Shown: positions 44,173 to 53,222, numbered from the stretch's first letter. The stretch is DNA of 64,000 nucleotides from Streptomyces sp. NBC_01260 (GCF_036226405.1 NZ_CP108464.1:8432001-8496000), one strand, 5' to 3'. Notes: a model not told the origin generated them from the sequence alone. Program-made: numbers and translations.

Positions 44173-45093
44173 CCGCCCGCCGGGGCCGGGCGGCGCGAAC
44201 GGGCCTCGGCCCAGCTGCTCGCGCACCGGCACCACGGGCGGGGTGACCAGGGAGCGCCGCTGCCAGTTAGCGCCGTCGACCACGAGCGAATGGCCGGTGA
44301 TGAATCCGGCGTACGGCGAGGCGAGGAACGTCGCCGCCCAGCCCAGTTCGCGCGGCAGCCCCACCCGTAGCGCCGGCTGTCGTGTGCCGTGCTCCGGGTC
44401 CGCCTCCCCGGCCCGGTCCAGGTGGCCGCGGATGTCGGCGGTCATGTCCTCGTGCGGCATCAGCCCCGGCACCAGCCCGTTGATCCGGATTCCGTACGGG
44501 CCCCACTCCACGGCAAGGGTCTCGACCAGGTTCTTGACCCCGGCCTTCGCGGCGGCCGAGTGGGCGTAGCCGGGGCCGCCGGTCCAGGCGTACGAAGCCC
44601 CGACGCTGACGATGGACCCAGCCGTTCCGGCCGCGAGATGGCGCCGCCCGAACTCCCGGGTCATGAACCAGGTGCCGGTCAGCGTGATGTCGAGCACTGC
44701 CCGCCAGGCGTTCGGCGACAAGTCCTCTGCGGGGGAGGGGAAGTTGGCCGCCGCATTGTTGACCAGCACGTCCGGCGGCCCCAGTTCGGCCTCGGCCGCG
44801 TCGAACACCTCGGTGATCCGGTCGGGGTCGCGGATGTCGCCCGGCGCGATCATGACCCGGCCGCGGGTCAGGGGAGCGAGTTCCTCCCGGGCCGCGGCCA
44901 GCCGTTCGGCGTTCCGGCCGACGAGCACCAGATCCGCGCCCAGCCGGGCGAACTCGGCCGCGATCGCCTTGCCGAGCCCCGAGCCGCCGCCGGTCACCAG
45001 CACCACGCTGCCGTCGTACGTGCCGGGTGGCAACGCGCTCGCACCCAGCGGCGGTGGAGCGGCGAGTCCGGGGGTGCGCATGATCTCTGTCAT
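44131..45093 (-). CDS. 2,4-dienoyl-CoA reductase-like SDR
   Basis: 320-residue short-chain dehydrogenase. The cofactor motif is VVLVTGGGSGLGKAIA, with VNNAAANFPSPAEDLS. The classic YxxxK is replaced by HSAAAKAGVKNLVETLA (Ser in place of Tyr), the pattern of 2,4-dienoyl-CoA reductases, which use a different tyrosine. It would reduce dienoyl-CoA esters during degradation of unsaturated acids. ATG 45093 begins the domain after a 27-residue Pro-rich lead. The C-terminal tail comes from the tandem duplication. It is convergent with the enoyl-CoA hydratase gene. Confidence 0.87.
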   Translation of the reverse strand: MTEIMRTPGLAAPPPLGASALPPGTYDGSVVLVTGGGSGLGKAIAAEFARLGADLVLVGRNAERLAAAREELAPLTRGRVMIAPGDIRDPDRITEVFDAAEAELGPPDVLVNNAAANFPSPAEDLSPNAWRAVLDITLTGTWFMTREFGRRHLAAGTAGSIVSVGASYAWTGGPGYAHSAAAKAGVKNLVETLAVEWGPYGIRINGLVPGLMPHEDMTADIRGHLDRAGEADPEHGTRQPALRVGLPRELGWAATFLASPYAGFITGHSLVVDGANWQRRSLVTPPVVPVREQLGRGPFAPPGPGGRQVGRPRSAADGGR

Positions 45094-45142
45094 GGCGCAT
45101 AAGTACCGCTTCCGAAGGAAGAACTCCAGGTCCACGCAGTGA

Positions 45143-45185
45143 TGTTGTCCAGACCATTGACATGTAAGCGCCAGGATGTTGAATT
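45143..45185 (+). promoter_or_regulatory. GH84 promoter with overlapping DasR-like (dre) site
   Basis: TTGACA at 45157-45162, a 17-bp spacer and TTGAAT at 45180-45185 form a good primary-sigma promoter. Overlapping the -35 is TGTTGTCCAGACCATT (45143-45158), which agrees at 11 of 16 positions with the DasR-responsive element ACTGGTCTAGACCACT, including the whole AGACCA half. DasR represses chitin and GlcNAc genes, fitting the beta-N-acetylglucosaminidase downstream. Confidence 0.6.
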
Positions 45186-45238
45186 CGGTGCAGTTGTGTT
45201 GCGCGACTCTGATGACTTGAGTGATCAATGGAGGATCT

Positions 45239-47917
45239 GTGACGCCTCGCCCACCCCGCCTCACCGCACTCGCCGCGGCGGCGACCCTGCTCGTCGGCGG
45301 CCTGCTGACCGCCGGGCCGTCCGCACAGGCGGCCGGCACCACCGGGACCGGCACCCCGGCGAAGGCCCAGGACGGCCCCGGGACCCCGGCCATCACCCCG
45401 ACCCCGCAGTCCGTGAAGAGCCGGTCCGACCGGATCACCATCACCCCCACCGTCACCATGGTGGCCGGCGAAACGGCCGACGAGTCCGCGCTCGCCGTCG
45501 TGGAGAAGGCCCTCGAACAGGCCGGTGCGCGGCGCGTCGTCCGGAGCACCCGGGCGTCCGCGAGCGGGCTCACCGTCCATGTGGGCGATACCGGTGCGCT
45601 CGCCGCCCAGAAGCTCGAAGGGCCCTCCGCGCTGCCCGCCGACGGATACGTCCTCGGCATCGGCGCCGACCGCATCGTTCTCGCGGGCAAGGACACCACC
45701 GGCACCTACTACGCCGCGCAGAGCCTGCGCCAGGTCCTGCCGCACCAGAAGCAGCCGGGTGCCCGGGTGGGCGGACTCGCGGTTCGCGACTGGCCGGGCA
45801 CCGCCCTGCGCGGCGTCATCGAGGGCTTCTACGGCACCCCCTGGTCGCACAAGGCCCGCCTGGACCAGCTGGACTACTACGGCGAGCACAAGATGAACAT
45901 CTACGTCTACTCGCCCAAGGACGACGCCTACCTCCGCGAGAAGTGGCGCGACGCCTACCCCGCCGACCAGCTGGCGCAGATCAAGGACCTCACCGACCGG
46001 GCGGTCCGGCGGCACGTCGAGTTCACCTACGCGCTCTCTCCCGGGCTGTCGGTCTGTTACAGCTCGGACGAGGACGCCAAGGCTCTCGTCGACAAGTTCC
46101 AGACGATCTGGGACATCGGGGTACGGACCTTCGCGGTGCCGCTGGACGACATCAGCTACACCGACTGGAACTGCGACGCCGACAAGGCGAAGTGGGGGAC
46201 CGGCGGCGGTGCGGCGGGAGCCGCGCAGGCATACCTGCTGAACCGGGTCAACAAGGAGTTCATCGCCACCCACCCCGGCGCTCAGCCGCTCCAGATGGTC
46301 CCCACCGAGTACTACAACGTCAGCGAATCGGCGTACAAGACGGCCCTCTCCGAGCAGCTCGACCCGGATGTGCTCGTCGAATGGACCGGCGTGGGAGTCG
46401 TCGCACCGACCATGACGGTGGCTCAGGCCGACGCTGCCCGCAAGGTGTTCGGGCACCCGATCCTGACCTGGGACAACTACCCGGTGAACGACTACGCGAC
46501 CGACCGGCTGCTGCTCGGCCCGTTCAACGGGCGCGAGAAGGGGCTGCCGGGCAGGCTCGCCGGGATCACCGCCAACCCGATGATCCAGCCGTACGCCTCG
46601 AAGCTCTCGCTGTACACCGTCGCGGACTACTCCTGGAACGACGCCGCGTACGACCCGCGCACCTCGTGGGGCAGGGGACTCAAGGAGTACGCGGGTGGCG
46701 ACGCCCGCACCGAGCAGGCACTGCGCGCCTTCGCCGACGTCAACTACAGCTCCGCGCTCAACACCGACAAGGCACCCGAACTGGCGGCGGAGTTCGCTCG
46801 CTACTGGAAGTCCGGCGACTCGAAGCGGCTCACCTCCGTGCTCGGAAACCTCGGCGCGGCCCCCGCACGGCTGCGCGCAGGCCTTCCGGACCGCGGCTTC
46901 ATCGAGGACTCCGGGCCCTGGCTGGACGCCACCGAGTCCTGGGCGACCGCGTCCCGCACCGCCCTGCGGATGGTCGACGCGGCCCGCGCGGGAAACGGTG
47001 CGCGGGCCTGGGAGCTCCGGCAGCAGCTGCCCGCCCAGGTCGAGCGGGCCAAGTCCTTCGTGTACACCGGCCTCGACGGCCGCAAGGTGCCGGTCCACGT
47101 CGGTGACGGGATGCTGGACGCGTTCGTCGAGGCGGCCACCGCCGAGCACGACCGGATCCTCGGCGTGAGCGGCCGGCCCACCGCGTCGACGAACCTCGGC
47201 ACCTACCAGGACAACACCGCAGCCCGGATGCTCGACGGCGACGACTCCACGTACTTCTGGAGCGACGGCGCGCCCGCCGCGGACGACCAGCTCACCGTCG
47301 ACCTGGGCGAGTCCAGGGACATCGGTGACATCACGCTCGCCATGGGCAAGCCCGGCAGCACCGACGACTACCTCCACGAGGGGGTGCTGGAGCACTCGGC
47401 CGACGGCAAGAACTGGCAGCAGCTCACCGCCTTCTCCGGCAAGCCGGACGTCACCACGACCGCGCCCGCCGGTACGAAGGCCCGCTATGTACGGGCGCGG
47501 GCGACCGCGGGCCAGACCAGCTGGGTCGTCGTCCGTGAGTTCCACGTCGCGACCACGGACGGCGCGGTCACGGGCAATCCGCCCGCGGCCACCGGATCCG
47601 CGCTGAGCTCGGCGGCCGACGGGGACCCGGGCACGGTCTACCGCGCCGCGCGCGGCCCGCAGGCCGGCGAGTTCCTTGAGGTGGGGCTCGGCGCGGCGCG
47701 GGCGGTCGGCTCGGTCACGGTCCTGCGGCCGGCCGGCGCCAAGGGCGCCGCGGACATCCAGCTGCGGAACGCGGACGGCGACTGGCGGACCGTCGGCAGG
47801 CTCGGCGGGTCGTACACCGACGTCGACGCGCACGGCCGGACCGCCGACGCGGTGAGGCTGGCCTGGCGCGAGGGAGCCGCGGCGCCGCAGATCGCGGAGG
47901 TGGTGGTGGGGAAGTAG
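45239..47917 (+). CDS. Secreted GH84 beta-N-acetylglucosaminidase (hyaluronidase-like)
   Basis: 892-residue extracellular enzyme. A Sec signal ends near AQA-AG. Residues ~45-175 are a GH20b-like N-terminal domain. The GH84 barrel follows (LRGVIEGFYGTPWSHKARLDQLDYYGEHKMN) with the catalytic Asp pair Asp303-Asp304 in VPLDDISYTDW. A helical region and two discoidin-like domains (TNLGTYQDNTAARMLDGDDSTYFWS; SALSSAADGDPGTVYR) complete it. It cleaves terminal beta-GlcNAc by substrate-assisted catalysis. GTG 45239 has GGAGG four nt upstream. A dre-like site suggests DasR control. Confidence 0.93.
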   Translation: MTPRPPRLTALAAAATLLVGGLLTAGPSAQAAGTTGTGTPAKAQDGPGTPAITPTPQSVKSRSDRITITPTVTMVAGETADESALAVVEKALEQAGARRVVRSTRASASGLTVHVGDTGALAAQKLEGPSALPADGYVLGIGADRIVLAGKDTTGTYYAAQSLRQVLPHQKQPGARVGGLAVRDWPGTALRGVIEGFYGTPWSHKARLDQLDYYGEHKMNIYVYSPKDDAYLREKWRDAYPADQLAQIKDLTDRAVRRHVEFTYALSPGLSVCYSSDEDAKALVDKFQTIWDIGVRTFAVPLDDISYTDWNCDADKAKWGTGGGAAGAAQAYLLNRVNKEFIATHPGAQPLQMVPTEYYNVSESAYKTALSEQLDPDVLVEWTGVGVVAPTMTVAQADAARKVFGHPILTWDNYPVNDYATDRLLLGPFNGREKGLPGRLAGITANPMIQPYASKLSLYTVADYSWNDAAYDPRTSWGRGLKEYAGGDARTEQALRAFADVNYSSALNTDKAPELAAEFARYWKSGDSKRLTSVLGNLGAAPARLRAGLPDRGFIEDSGPWLDATESWATASRTALRMVDAARAGNGARAWELRQQLPAQVERAKSFVYTGLDGRKVPVHVGDGMLDAFVEAATAEHDRILGVSGRPTASTNLGTYQDNTAARMLDGDDSTYFWSDGAPAADDQLTVDLGESRDIGDITLAMGKPGSTDDYLHEGVLEHSADGKNWQQLTAFSGKPDVTTTAPAGTKARYVRARATAGQTSWVVVREFHVATTDGAVTGNPPAATGSALSSAADGDPGTVYRAARGPQAGEFLEVGLGAARAVGSVTVLRPAGAKGAADIQLRNADGDWRTVGRLGGSYTDVDAHGRTADAVRLAWREGAAAPQIAEVVVGK

Positions 47918-47932
47918 CGGGTACCTCCCGCC

Positions 47933-47977
47933 GTGCGCCCGGCGCCCCCGCACCTCCGCGGGCGGGGCCGGGCGCAC
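47933..47977 (+). terminator. Hairpin terminator after GH84 gene
   Basis: GTGCGCCCGGC pairs perfectly (11 bp) with 47967-47977; the loop contains a second small GC-rich stem. It begins 16 nt after the GH84 stop. Confidence 0.7.
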
Positions 47978-48031
47978 AGCCAGGTCACGTTCCGGCCGAA
48001 ACGGTCACCCGCAGGTTGTTCCCAGAGGAGC

Positions 48032-48043
48032 AAGCGACCGCTT
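48032..48043. promoter_or_regulatory. Operator-like dyad before the acyl-CoA operon
   Basis: AAGCG-AC-CGCTT is symmetric except for the two central bases and is followed by AGTATGCG. It sits 50 bp upstream of the quinone reductase start. AAGCG/CGCTT(AG) half-sites are typical of TetR-type control of acyl-CoA dehydrogenase operons in actinobacteria; the regulator is not in the window. Confidence 0.5.
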
Positions 48044-48092
48044 AGTATGCGCCGGAGCAGTGGTAATGCCGACAGTGTTGTGGAGGCCCCTC

Positions 48093-49061
48093 ATGCAGGC
48101 ATGGCGAGTGCACCGGAACGGCGAGCCGAGCGAGGTGATGCGGCTGGAGGAAACGGACCGGCCCACGCCCGGCGACGGGCAGGTGCTCATCGAGGTGCTC
48201 GCGGCGAACATCAACTTCCCCGATGCGCTGCTCTGCCGCGGCCAGTACCAGGTGCGGCCCCCGCTGCCGTTCACGCCCGGCGTGGAGATCTGCGGCAGGA
48301 CCGCGGACGGGCGCCGGGTGCTCGCCACCCCCGCCCTGCCGGACGGCGGATTCGCCCACTACGTCGTCGCGGACGAGGCGTCCCTGCTGCCCGCCCCGGA
48401 CGCCCTGGACGATGCCGAGGCCGCCGCCCTGCACATCGGCTACCAGACCGGCTGGTTCGGACTGCACCGGCGGGCGCACCTGCGGGCCGGTGAGACGTTG
48501 CTCGTCCACGCGGCGGCCGGCGGTGTCGGCAGCGCCGCCGTCCAGCTCGGCAAGGCCGCCGGCGCGACCGTCATCGGTGTGGTCGGCGGCGCGGAGAAGG
48601 CCAAGACCGCCACCGCGCTCGGCTGCGACCTGGTCATCGACCGGCATACCGAGGACATCGTCGCGGCCGTCAAGGAGGCAACCGGCGGGCGTGGCGCCGA
48701 CGTCGTCTACGACCCGGTCGGCGGCGACGCGTACGCCAAGTCCGTGAAGTGCATCGCCTTCGAGGGCCGGGTGATCGTCGTCGGCTTCGCCAGCGGCGTC
48801 ATCCCCGCCCCGGGCCTCAACCACGCCCTGGTGAAGAACTACTCGGTCCTCGGACTTCACTGGGGCCTGTACAACACGAAGGACCCGCAGGCAGTCCGCG
48901 ACTGTCACGAGGAGCTGACCCGGCTCGCCGCCGAGGGCGTCATCAAGCCGCTGATCAGCGAGCGCGTCGCGATGGACGGGGCGGCGGCCGCCGTCCAGCG
49001 CGTGGCCGACGGCACCAGCACCGGCCGCATCGTCGTCCTGCCCTCGGGGGCCACCCGATGA
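48093..49061 (+). CDS. NADPH:quinone oxidoreductase family (MDR) protein
   Basis: 322-residue zinc-less medium-chain reductase. The GroES-like part contains ANINFPDALLCRGQYQVRPPLPFTPGVE. The Rossmann motif is LLVHAAAGGVGSAAVQLGKAAGA. It resembles quinone/acryloyl-CoA reductase-like enzymes often coupled with acyl-CoA dehydrogenases. ATG 48093 has GGAGG six nt upstream. Its stop overlaps the start of the first acyl-CoA dehydrogenase (ATGA), so it opens a three-gene operon. Confidence 0.9.
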   Translation: MQAWRVHRNGEPSEVMRLEETDRPTPGDGQVLIEVLAANINFPDALLCRGQYQVRPPLPFTPGVEICGRTADGRRVLATPALPDGGFAHYVVADEASLLPAPDALDDAEAAALHIGYQTGWFGLHRRAHLRAGETLLVHAAAGGVGSAAVQLGKAAGATVIGVVGGAEKAKTATALGCDLVIDRHTEDIVAAVKEATGGRGADVVYDPVGGDAYAKSVKCIAFEGRVIVVGFASGVIPAPGLNHALVKNYSVLGLHWGLYNTKDPQAVRDCHEELTRLAAEGVIKPLISERVAMDGAAAAVQRVADGTSTGRIVVLPSGATR

Positions 49062-50245
49062 CCGCCCCCGACGCGGCCGGACTGCGCCGTCTCACCCGGG
49101 AACTGCTCGCCGCCCACCCCCCGGCCACCACCGGCCGCACCGACTTCCTCAAGGCGCGCTTCGACGCCGGACTCGCCTGGGTGCACTACCCGGCCGGACT
49201 CGGCGGCCTCGACGCGCCGCGCTCCCTGCAGCCCGTCGTCGACGCAGAACTCGCCGCGGCGGACGCGCCCGACAACGATCCGCGCCGCATCGGCATCGGT
49301 CTCGGCATGGCCGCCCCCACCGTCCTGGCCTACGGAACCGACGAGCAGAAGCGCCGCTTCCTGCGCCCGCTGTGGGTCGGCGAGGAGGTGTGGTGCCAGC
49401 TCTTCAGCGAACCGGGCGCCGGATCCGACCTGGCCGCCCTCGGCACCCGCGCCGTCCGCGACGGCGAGGACTGGGTGGTCGACGGGCAGAAGGTGTGGAC
49501 GTCCAGCGCCCATGTGGCCCGCTGGGCGATCCTCATCGCCCGCACTGACCCCGACGTGCCCAAGCACCGCGGCATCAGCTACTTCGTCTGCGACATGACC
49601 GACCCCGGTGTCGAGGTGCGCCCGCTGCGCCAGATCACCGGCGAGGCCGAGTTCAACGAGGTCTTCCTCACCGGGGTGCGCATCCCTGACAGCCACCGGC
49701 TCGGCCCGGTCGGCGAGGGCTGGAAGGTCGCGCAGACGACGCTCATGAACGAGCGCGTCTCCATCGGCGGAGCCCGTATCCCCCGCGAGGGCGGCATGAT
49801 CGGCCCGGTCGCCCGGACCTGGCGCGAACGCCCCGAACTGCGCACCCGCGATCTGCACCAGCGTCTGCTCACCCTCTGGGTGGAGGCCGAGGTCGCCCGG
49901 CTCACCGGGGCGCGCCTGCGCCAGCAGCTCGTCGCCGGACAGCCGGGCCCCGAGGGCTCCGGGATGAAGCTCGCCTTCGCCCGGCTCAACCAGGAGATCA
50001 GCGGCCTCGAAGTCGAACTTCTGGGCGACGAGGGGCTGTTGTACAGCGACTGGACGATGCGCCGGCCGGAGCTCGTCGACTTCACCGGACGTGACGCCGG
50101 CTACCGCTACCTCCGCTCGAAGGGCAACTCCATCGAGGGCGGCACGAGCGAGGTACTGCTCAACATCGTCGCCGAACGCGTGCTCGGCCTGCCCGTCGAG
50201 CCGCGCAACGACAAGGACGTCGCCTGGAAGGACCTGTCCCGATGA
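49058..50245 (+). CDS. Acyl-CoA dehydrogenase (first of pair)
   Basis: 395-residue flavoprotein. FAD-contacting motifs are WCQLFSEPGAGSDLAAL and VDGQKVWTSSAHVARWAILIARTD; the C-terminal helix motif is GNSIEGGTSEVLLNIVAERVLGLP. It forms a heteromeric pair with the smaller second dehydrogenase, as known for actinobacterial side-chain and steroid acyl-CoA dehydrogenases. It overlaps the flanking genes by four bases on both sides. The substrate is not evident; branched or cyclic acyl-CoA is plausible. Confidence 0.92.
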   Translation: MTAPDAAGLRRLTRELLAAHPPATTGRTDFLKARFDAGLAWVHYPAGLGGLDAPRSLQPVVDAELAAADAPDNDPRRIGIGLGMAAPTVLAYGTDEQKRRFLRPLWVGEEVWCQLFSEPGAGSDLAALGTRAVRDGEDWVVDGQKVWTSSAHVARWAILIARTDPDVPKHRGISYFVCDMTDPGVEVRPLRQITGEAEFNEVFLTGVRIPDSHRLGPVGEGWKVAQTTLMNERVSIGGARIPREGGMIGPVARTWRERPELRTRDLHQRLLTLWVEAEVARLTGARLRQQLVAGQPGPEGSGMKLAFARLNQEISGLEVELLGDEGLLYSDWTMRRPELVDFTGRDAGYRYLRSKGNSIEGGTSEVLLNIVAERVLGLPVEPRNDKDVAWKDLSR

Positions 50246-51360
50246 CCGCACGGACCGAAGAGAGCCAGCCGCCCGACCTGCTGTACTCGCAGGCCGAGGA
50301 GGACCTGCGGGCCGCCGTCCGCTCGCTCCTCGACGACCGGTGCGACGTGCCGGAGGTGATCGCCCGCACCGAGTCCGACGCGCCGTACGACCCACAGCTC
50401 TGGAAGGCCCTCGCCACCGGCATCGGCGCCGCCGGACTCCTGGTGCCCGAGAAGCTCGGCGGGCAGGGGGCCGGCCACCGCGAGGCCGCGGTGGTCATCG
50501 AGGAGCTCGGACGCAGCGTGGTCCCGGCGCCGTACCTGACCAGCTCCGTCGTCGCCACCGAGACGCTGCTGGCGCTCGGCACCCAGGACGGGCCGGCGGC
50601 CGAACTCCTCACCGAACTGGCCACGGGCCGCAAGGTCGCCGTGCTCGCCGTACCGTTCTCCGCCGCCGGGCCGGACACAGTCGCCGTGACCGCCGCCCTC
50701 GACGGCACGCTCGGCCCGGTCGCCGACGCGGTCGCCGCCGATGTCCTGCTGGTGCCCACCACCGACGGCCTGTACGCCGTCGAAGCGGGCACCGCAGGCG
50801 TCGTCGTCGAGCCGCTCATCGCGCTCGACCTGACCCGCCCGCTCGCCACCGTCACCCTGACCGGCGCCAGCGGAACCCGCCTCGCGGATGCCGGGACCGC
50901 CCGGGCGGCGGTCCGCAGAGGGCTGCTGGCCGGAGCCGGACTCCTCGCCTCCGAACAGCTCGGGCTCGCCGAGTGGTGCCTGACCGAGACGGTCCGGTAC
51001 ACCCGTGAGCGTCACCAGTTCAACCGCCCGGTCGGCTCGTTCCAGTCGCTCAAGCACCGGATGGCGCACCTCTGGCTGGAGGTCGTCTCGGCGCGGGCGG
51101 CCGCGCGCAACGCCGCGGACGCGCTGGCCACCGGCAGCCCCGAAACGCCGCTGGCGGTTGCCGTCGCGCAGGCGTACTGCTCCAGGGTCGCCGTCCACGC
51201 GGCGGAGGAGTGTGTCCAGCTCCACGGCGGCATCGGGATGACCTGGGAGCACCCCGCGCACCTGTACCTGAAGCGCGCCAAGGCCGACTCGATCGCGTAC
51301 GGCTCGGCGGGACGCCACCGCGAGACCGTCGCGGAGCTGATGGAACTGCCCGCGCCGTAA
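50242..51360 (+). CDS. Acyl-CoA dehydrogenase (second of pair)
   Basis: 372-residue acyl-CoA dehydrogenase-like protein. The C-terminal half is conserved (ERHQFNRPVGSFQSLKHRMAHLWLEV, then CVQLHGGIGMTWEHPAHLYLKRAKAD). The middle FAD-binding stretch with FSEPGAGSD is weakly conserved, as usual for one partner of alpha2beta2 heterotetramers. The ATG overlaps the preceding stop (ATGA). The operon ends with a very strong hairpin at 51381-51434. Confidence 0.9.
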   Translation: MTARTEESQPPDLLYSQAEEDLRAAVRSLLDDRCDVPEVIARTESDAPYDPQLWKALATGIGAAGLLVPEKLGGQGAGHREAAVVIEELGRSVVPAPYLTSSVVATETLLALGTQDGPAAELLTELATGRKVAVLAVPFSAAGPDTVAVTAALDGTLGPVADAVAADVLLVPTTDGLYAVEAGTAGVVVEPLIALDLTRPLATVTLTGASGTRLADAGTARAAVRRGLLAGAGLLASEQLGLAEWCLTETVRYTRERHQFNRPVGSFQSLKHRMAHLWLEVVSARAAARNAADALATGSPETPLAVAVAQAYCSRVAVHAAEECVQLHGGIGMTWEHPAHLYLKRAKADSIAYGSAGRHRETVAELMELPAP

Positions 51361-51380
51361 CACTGCCGGCCGGTGGTGGG

Positions 51381-51434
51381 GCACGGTCCCGGGGCGGGAG
51401 CACATTGATACAAGCTCCCGCCCCGGGGCCGTGC
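51381..51434 (+). terminator. 21-bp-stem terminator of the acyl-CoA operon
   Basis: GCACGG-T-CCCGGGGCGGGAGC (51381-51401) pairs with 51414-51434 with a single T:G wobble around a 12-nt AT-rich loop. It is the most stable hairpin I see in the window and lies 21 nt after the operon's last stop. Confidence 0.9.
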
Positions 51435-51589
51435 ACCGGCGGAGCCGTGGCGGACAACGGGCGGAACGGCAGCCGAAGAGCGGGCGGCGAACGAGACAAC
51501 TCTCCTCAAGCAAAGGCAAGTTGGTTGCCGTCGGCTCCATACTCGGTCGCGTCCGCTCGTCCGGCACGCCCTCGCAACCGGGAGAATCC

Positions 51590-52480
51590 ATGGCGTTCCC
51601 CACCCGCCGCCGCGCTGTCACCACCGCCCTGGCCACCGCGGCCGCAGGCACCCTCCTGCCCCTGCGGACCGCCACCGCGGCCGAAACCCCCGCGGCGGCC
51701 CGGCCGGTCCGGGGCCCGCGGCCGCTGCGCCGCGCCCACGCGCACAACGACTACCTCCACCCGCGCCCGCTCCACGACGCGCTCGGGCACGGCTTCACCA
51801 GCGTCGAGGCGGACATCTTCCTCGTTGACGGGGAACTGCTCGTCGCCCACGAGGCGACCGACCTCGATCCGGCCCGCACGCTGTCCGCGCTCTACCTCGA
51901 ACCGCTCCTCGCCAGGGTCCGGGCCAACCACGGAACCGTGTTCCCCGGTGACCGCACCCCCGTACAGCTGCTGATCGACATCAAGACGGACGGGGCAGCG
52001 GCCTACCAGGAGCTCGACCGTCAACTCCGGCGCCACCGGCAGATGCTCACCGCCTTCCACCACGGCCGGGTCCGGCCCGGAGCCGTCACGCCGGTCGTCT
52101 CCGGTGACCGGGCGGCCCGCGCGCCGATGGAGGCGCAGGGCTCCCGGTACGCCTTCTACGACGGCCGGCTCGACGACCTCGGCACCGCGGCGACGGCCTC
52201 GTTCATCCCCCTCATCAGCAGCAGTTGGACCGAGACCTTCGGCTGGCAGGGCGCCGGTCCGTGCCCGCCTGCCGAGCGGGACACGCTGCGCTCCCTCACC
52301 GCCGCCGCCCATCGCCGGGGGCAGCGCGTGCGCTTCTGGGCCACCCCCGATGTGCCGGGTCCCGAGCGTGATGCGGTCTGGGCCGAGCTGCTGGCCGCCG
52401 GGGTGGATCACCTCAACACGGACGATCTGGCGGGGCTCGCCCGCTTCCTGCGCCACCACGACCGGGACGAGCGGGAGTGA
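51590..52480 (+). CDS. Tat-exported PI-PLC/GDPD-like phosphodiesterase
   Basis: 296-residue protein with a twin-arginine signal (TRRRAVTTALATAAAGTLLP). The mature part has the TIM-barrel phosphodiesterase pattern: RRAHAHNDYLHPRPLHDALGHGFTSVEADIFLVDGELLVAHE, IDIKTDG, and VDHLNTDDLAGL at the end. This is the PI-specific phospholipase C/glycerophosphodiesterase superfamily. The true substrate is unknown. ATG 51590 is preceded by GGGAGA. It is transcribed alone after the strong terminator. Confidence 0.85.
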   Translation: MAFPTRRRAVTTALATAAAGTLLPLRTATAAETPAAARPVRGPRPLRRAHAHNDYLHPRPLHDALGHGFTSVEADIFLVDGELLVAHEATDLDPARTLSALYLEPLLARVRANHGTVFPGDRTPVQLLIDIKTDGAAAYQELDRQLRRHRQMLTAFHHGRVRPGAVTPVVSGDRAARAPMEAQGSRYAFYDGRLDDLGTAATASFIPLISSSWTETFGWQGAGPCPPAERDTLRSLTAAAHRRGQRVRFWATPDVPGPERDAVWAELLAAGVDHLNTDDLAGLARFLRHHDRDERE

Positions 52481-52636
52481 GCCCCGGTACGACTGGCTGA
52501 CCGGGGCCGCTCCGACCTGTCGGCGACCGTGCGTCCGTACCCGTTTGGCGGACACGCCAGTGCGCCGGATGGCTCCTCCGCTGCGCCAAACTGGCGGCCG
52601 AATGCCGCAATTCAGGCGCGGCGGAGGAGGTTGGCC

Positions 52637-52831
52637 ATGGCCATTTCGATCTCACTGGTGCTGCTTCTGCTGATCCTGGCGGTGACCTTCCTCCGCAACT
52701 GCGGACTGAAGATCTCACACGCGCTGGTCTGCGGCCTGCTGGGGTTCTTTCTCGCGGGGACGAGCATGGCGCCCACCATTCAGGAGGGCATCACGGCCAC
52801 CGCCGATGTCGTGAGCAGTATCAGGCCCTGA
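52637..52831 (+). CDS. Small two-helix membrane protein of unknown function
   Basis: 64-residue protein with two hydrophobic stretches (SISLVLLLLILAVTFL and ALVCGLLGFFLAGTSMA). ATG 52637 has an excellent ribosome site, GGAGGAGG at 52623-52630, which supports translation. Its last 11 bp overlap the 3' end of the convergent merR gene. Upstream, GTTTGGCG (52543-52550) and CGCCAAAC (52584-52591) form a spaced inverted repeat that could be regulatory. I do not recognise the family. Confidence 0.7.
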   Translation: MAISISLVLLLLILAVTFLRNCGLKISHALVCGLLGFFLAGTSMAPTIQEGITATADVVSSIRP

Positions 52832-53222
52832 TCTCGTCACCGGTCCGCCGGCTCCCGCCCGGCGGGGCCGGGTCACCGGACAGCGCCCGAAGCGCCGCGG
52901 CCAGCCGGTCCCGCGCCTGTGTCTGGGCGGCGATCCGTGCTTCGAGGACCGCCAGCCGCTTGCGGGCGATCCGCAGCCCGCGAGGGGAGGGCGGGGCCGC
53001 GGCGACGTCGCCGTCCAGACAGGGCAGGAAAGCCCGCACGTCATCCAACGTGAGCCCGGCGGCCAGCAGATGACGGATATTGCGGACCCGGACAGTCGTT
53101 CGCGCCTCGTACACGCGGTAGCCATTGGCTGCCCGCCGCGAAGTGATCAGCCCGGCCTGCTCGTAGTGGCGCAGCGCACGCGCGGTCGTGCCGGTGGCCC
53201 CGGCCAGTTCACCGATCAGCAC
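52821..53222 (-). CDS. MerR family transcriptional regulator
   Basis: 133-residue regulator. The N-terminal MerR helix-turn-helix is LIGELAGATGTTARALRHYEQAGLITSRRAANGYRVY, followed by a wing (VRVRNIRHLLAAGLTLDDVRAFLPCL) and a coiled-coil dimerisation helix rich in Leu/Ala/Arg. It lacks the C-terminal metal-binding cysteine set, so an organic or redox ligand is likely. I chose GTG 53222, 8 nt after GGAGG; GTG 53243 is an alternative. It is the second gene of an operon with the SDR just upstream (26 bp gap). Confidence 0.88.
   Translation of the reverse strand: MLIGELAGATGTTARALRHYEQAGLITSRRAANGYRVYEARTTVRVRNIRHLLAAGLTLDDVRAFLPCLDGDVAAAPPSPRGLRIARKRLAVLEARIAAQTQARDRLAAALRALSGDPAPPGGSRRTGDEIRA

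Noticed and set aside
44131..45093. Missing tyrosine of YxxxK in the SDR considered as an inactivating mutation
   Set aside because: A Ser-AAA-Lys pattern is normal in 2,4-dienoyl-CoA reductase-type SDRs, so it marks the subfamily rather than damage.
44267..47977. A 1236-codon minus-strand open frame opposite the GH84 gene
   Set aside because: It is an artefact of GC-rich codon usage; the translation is low-complexity Gly/Val/Arg and the plus-strand GH84 protein explains the region.
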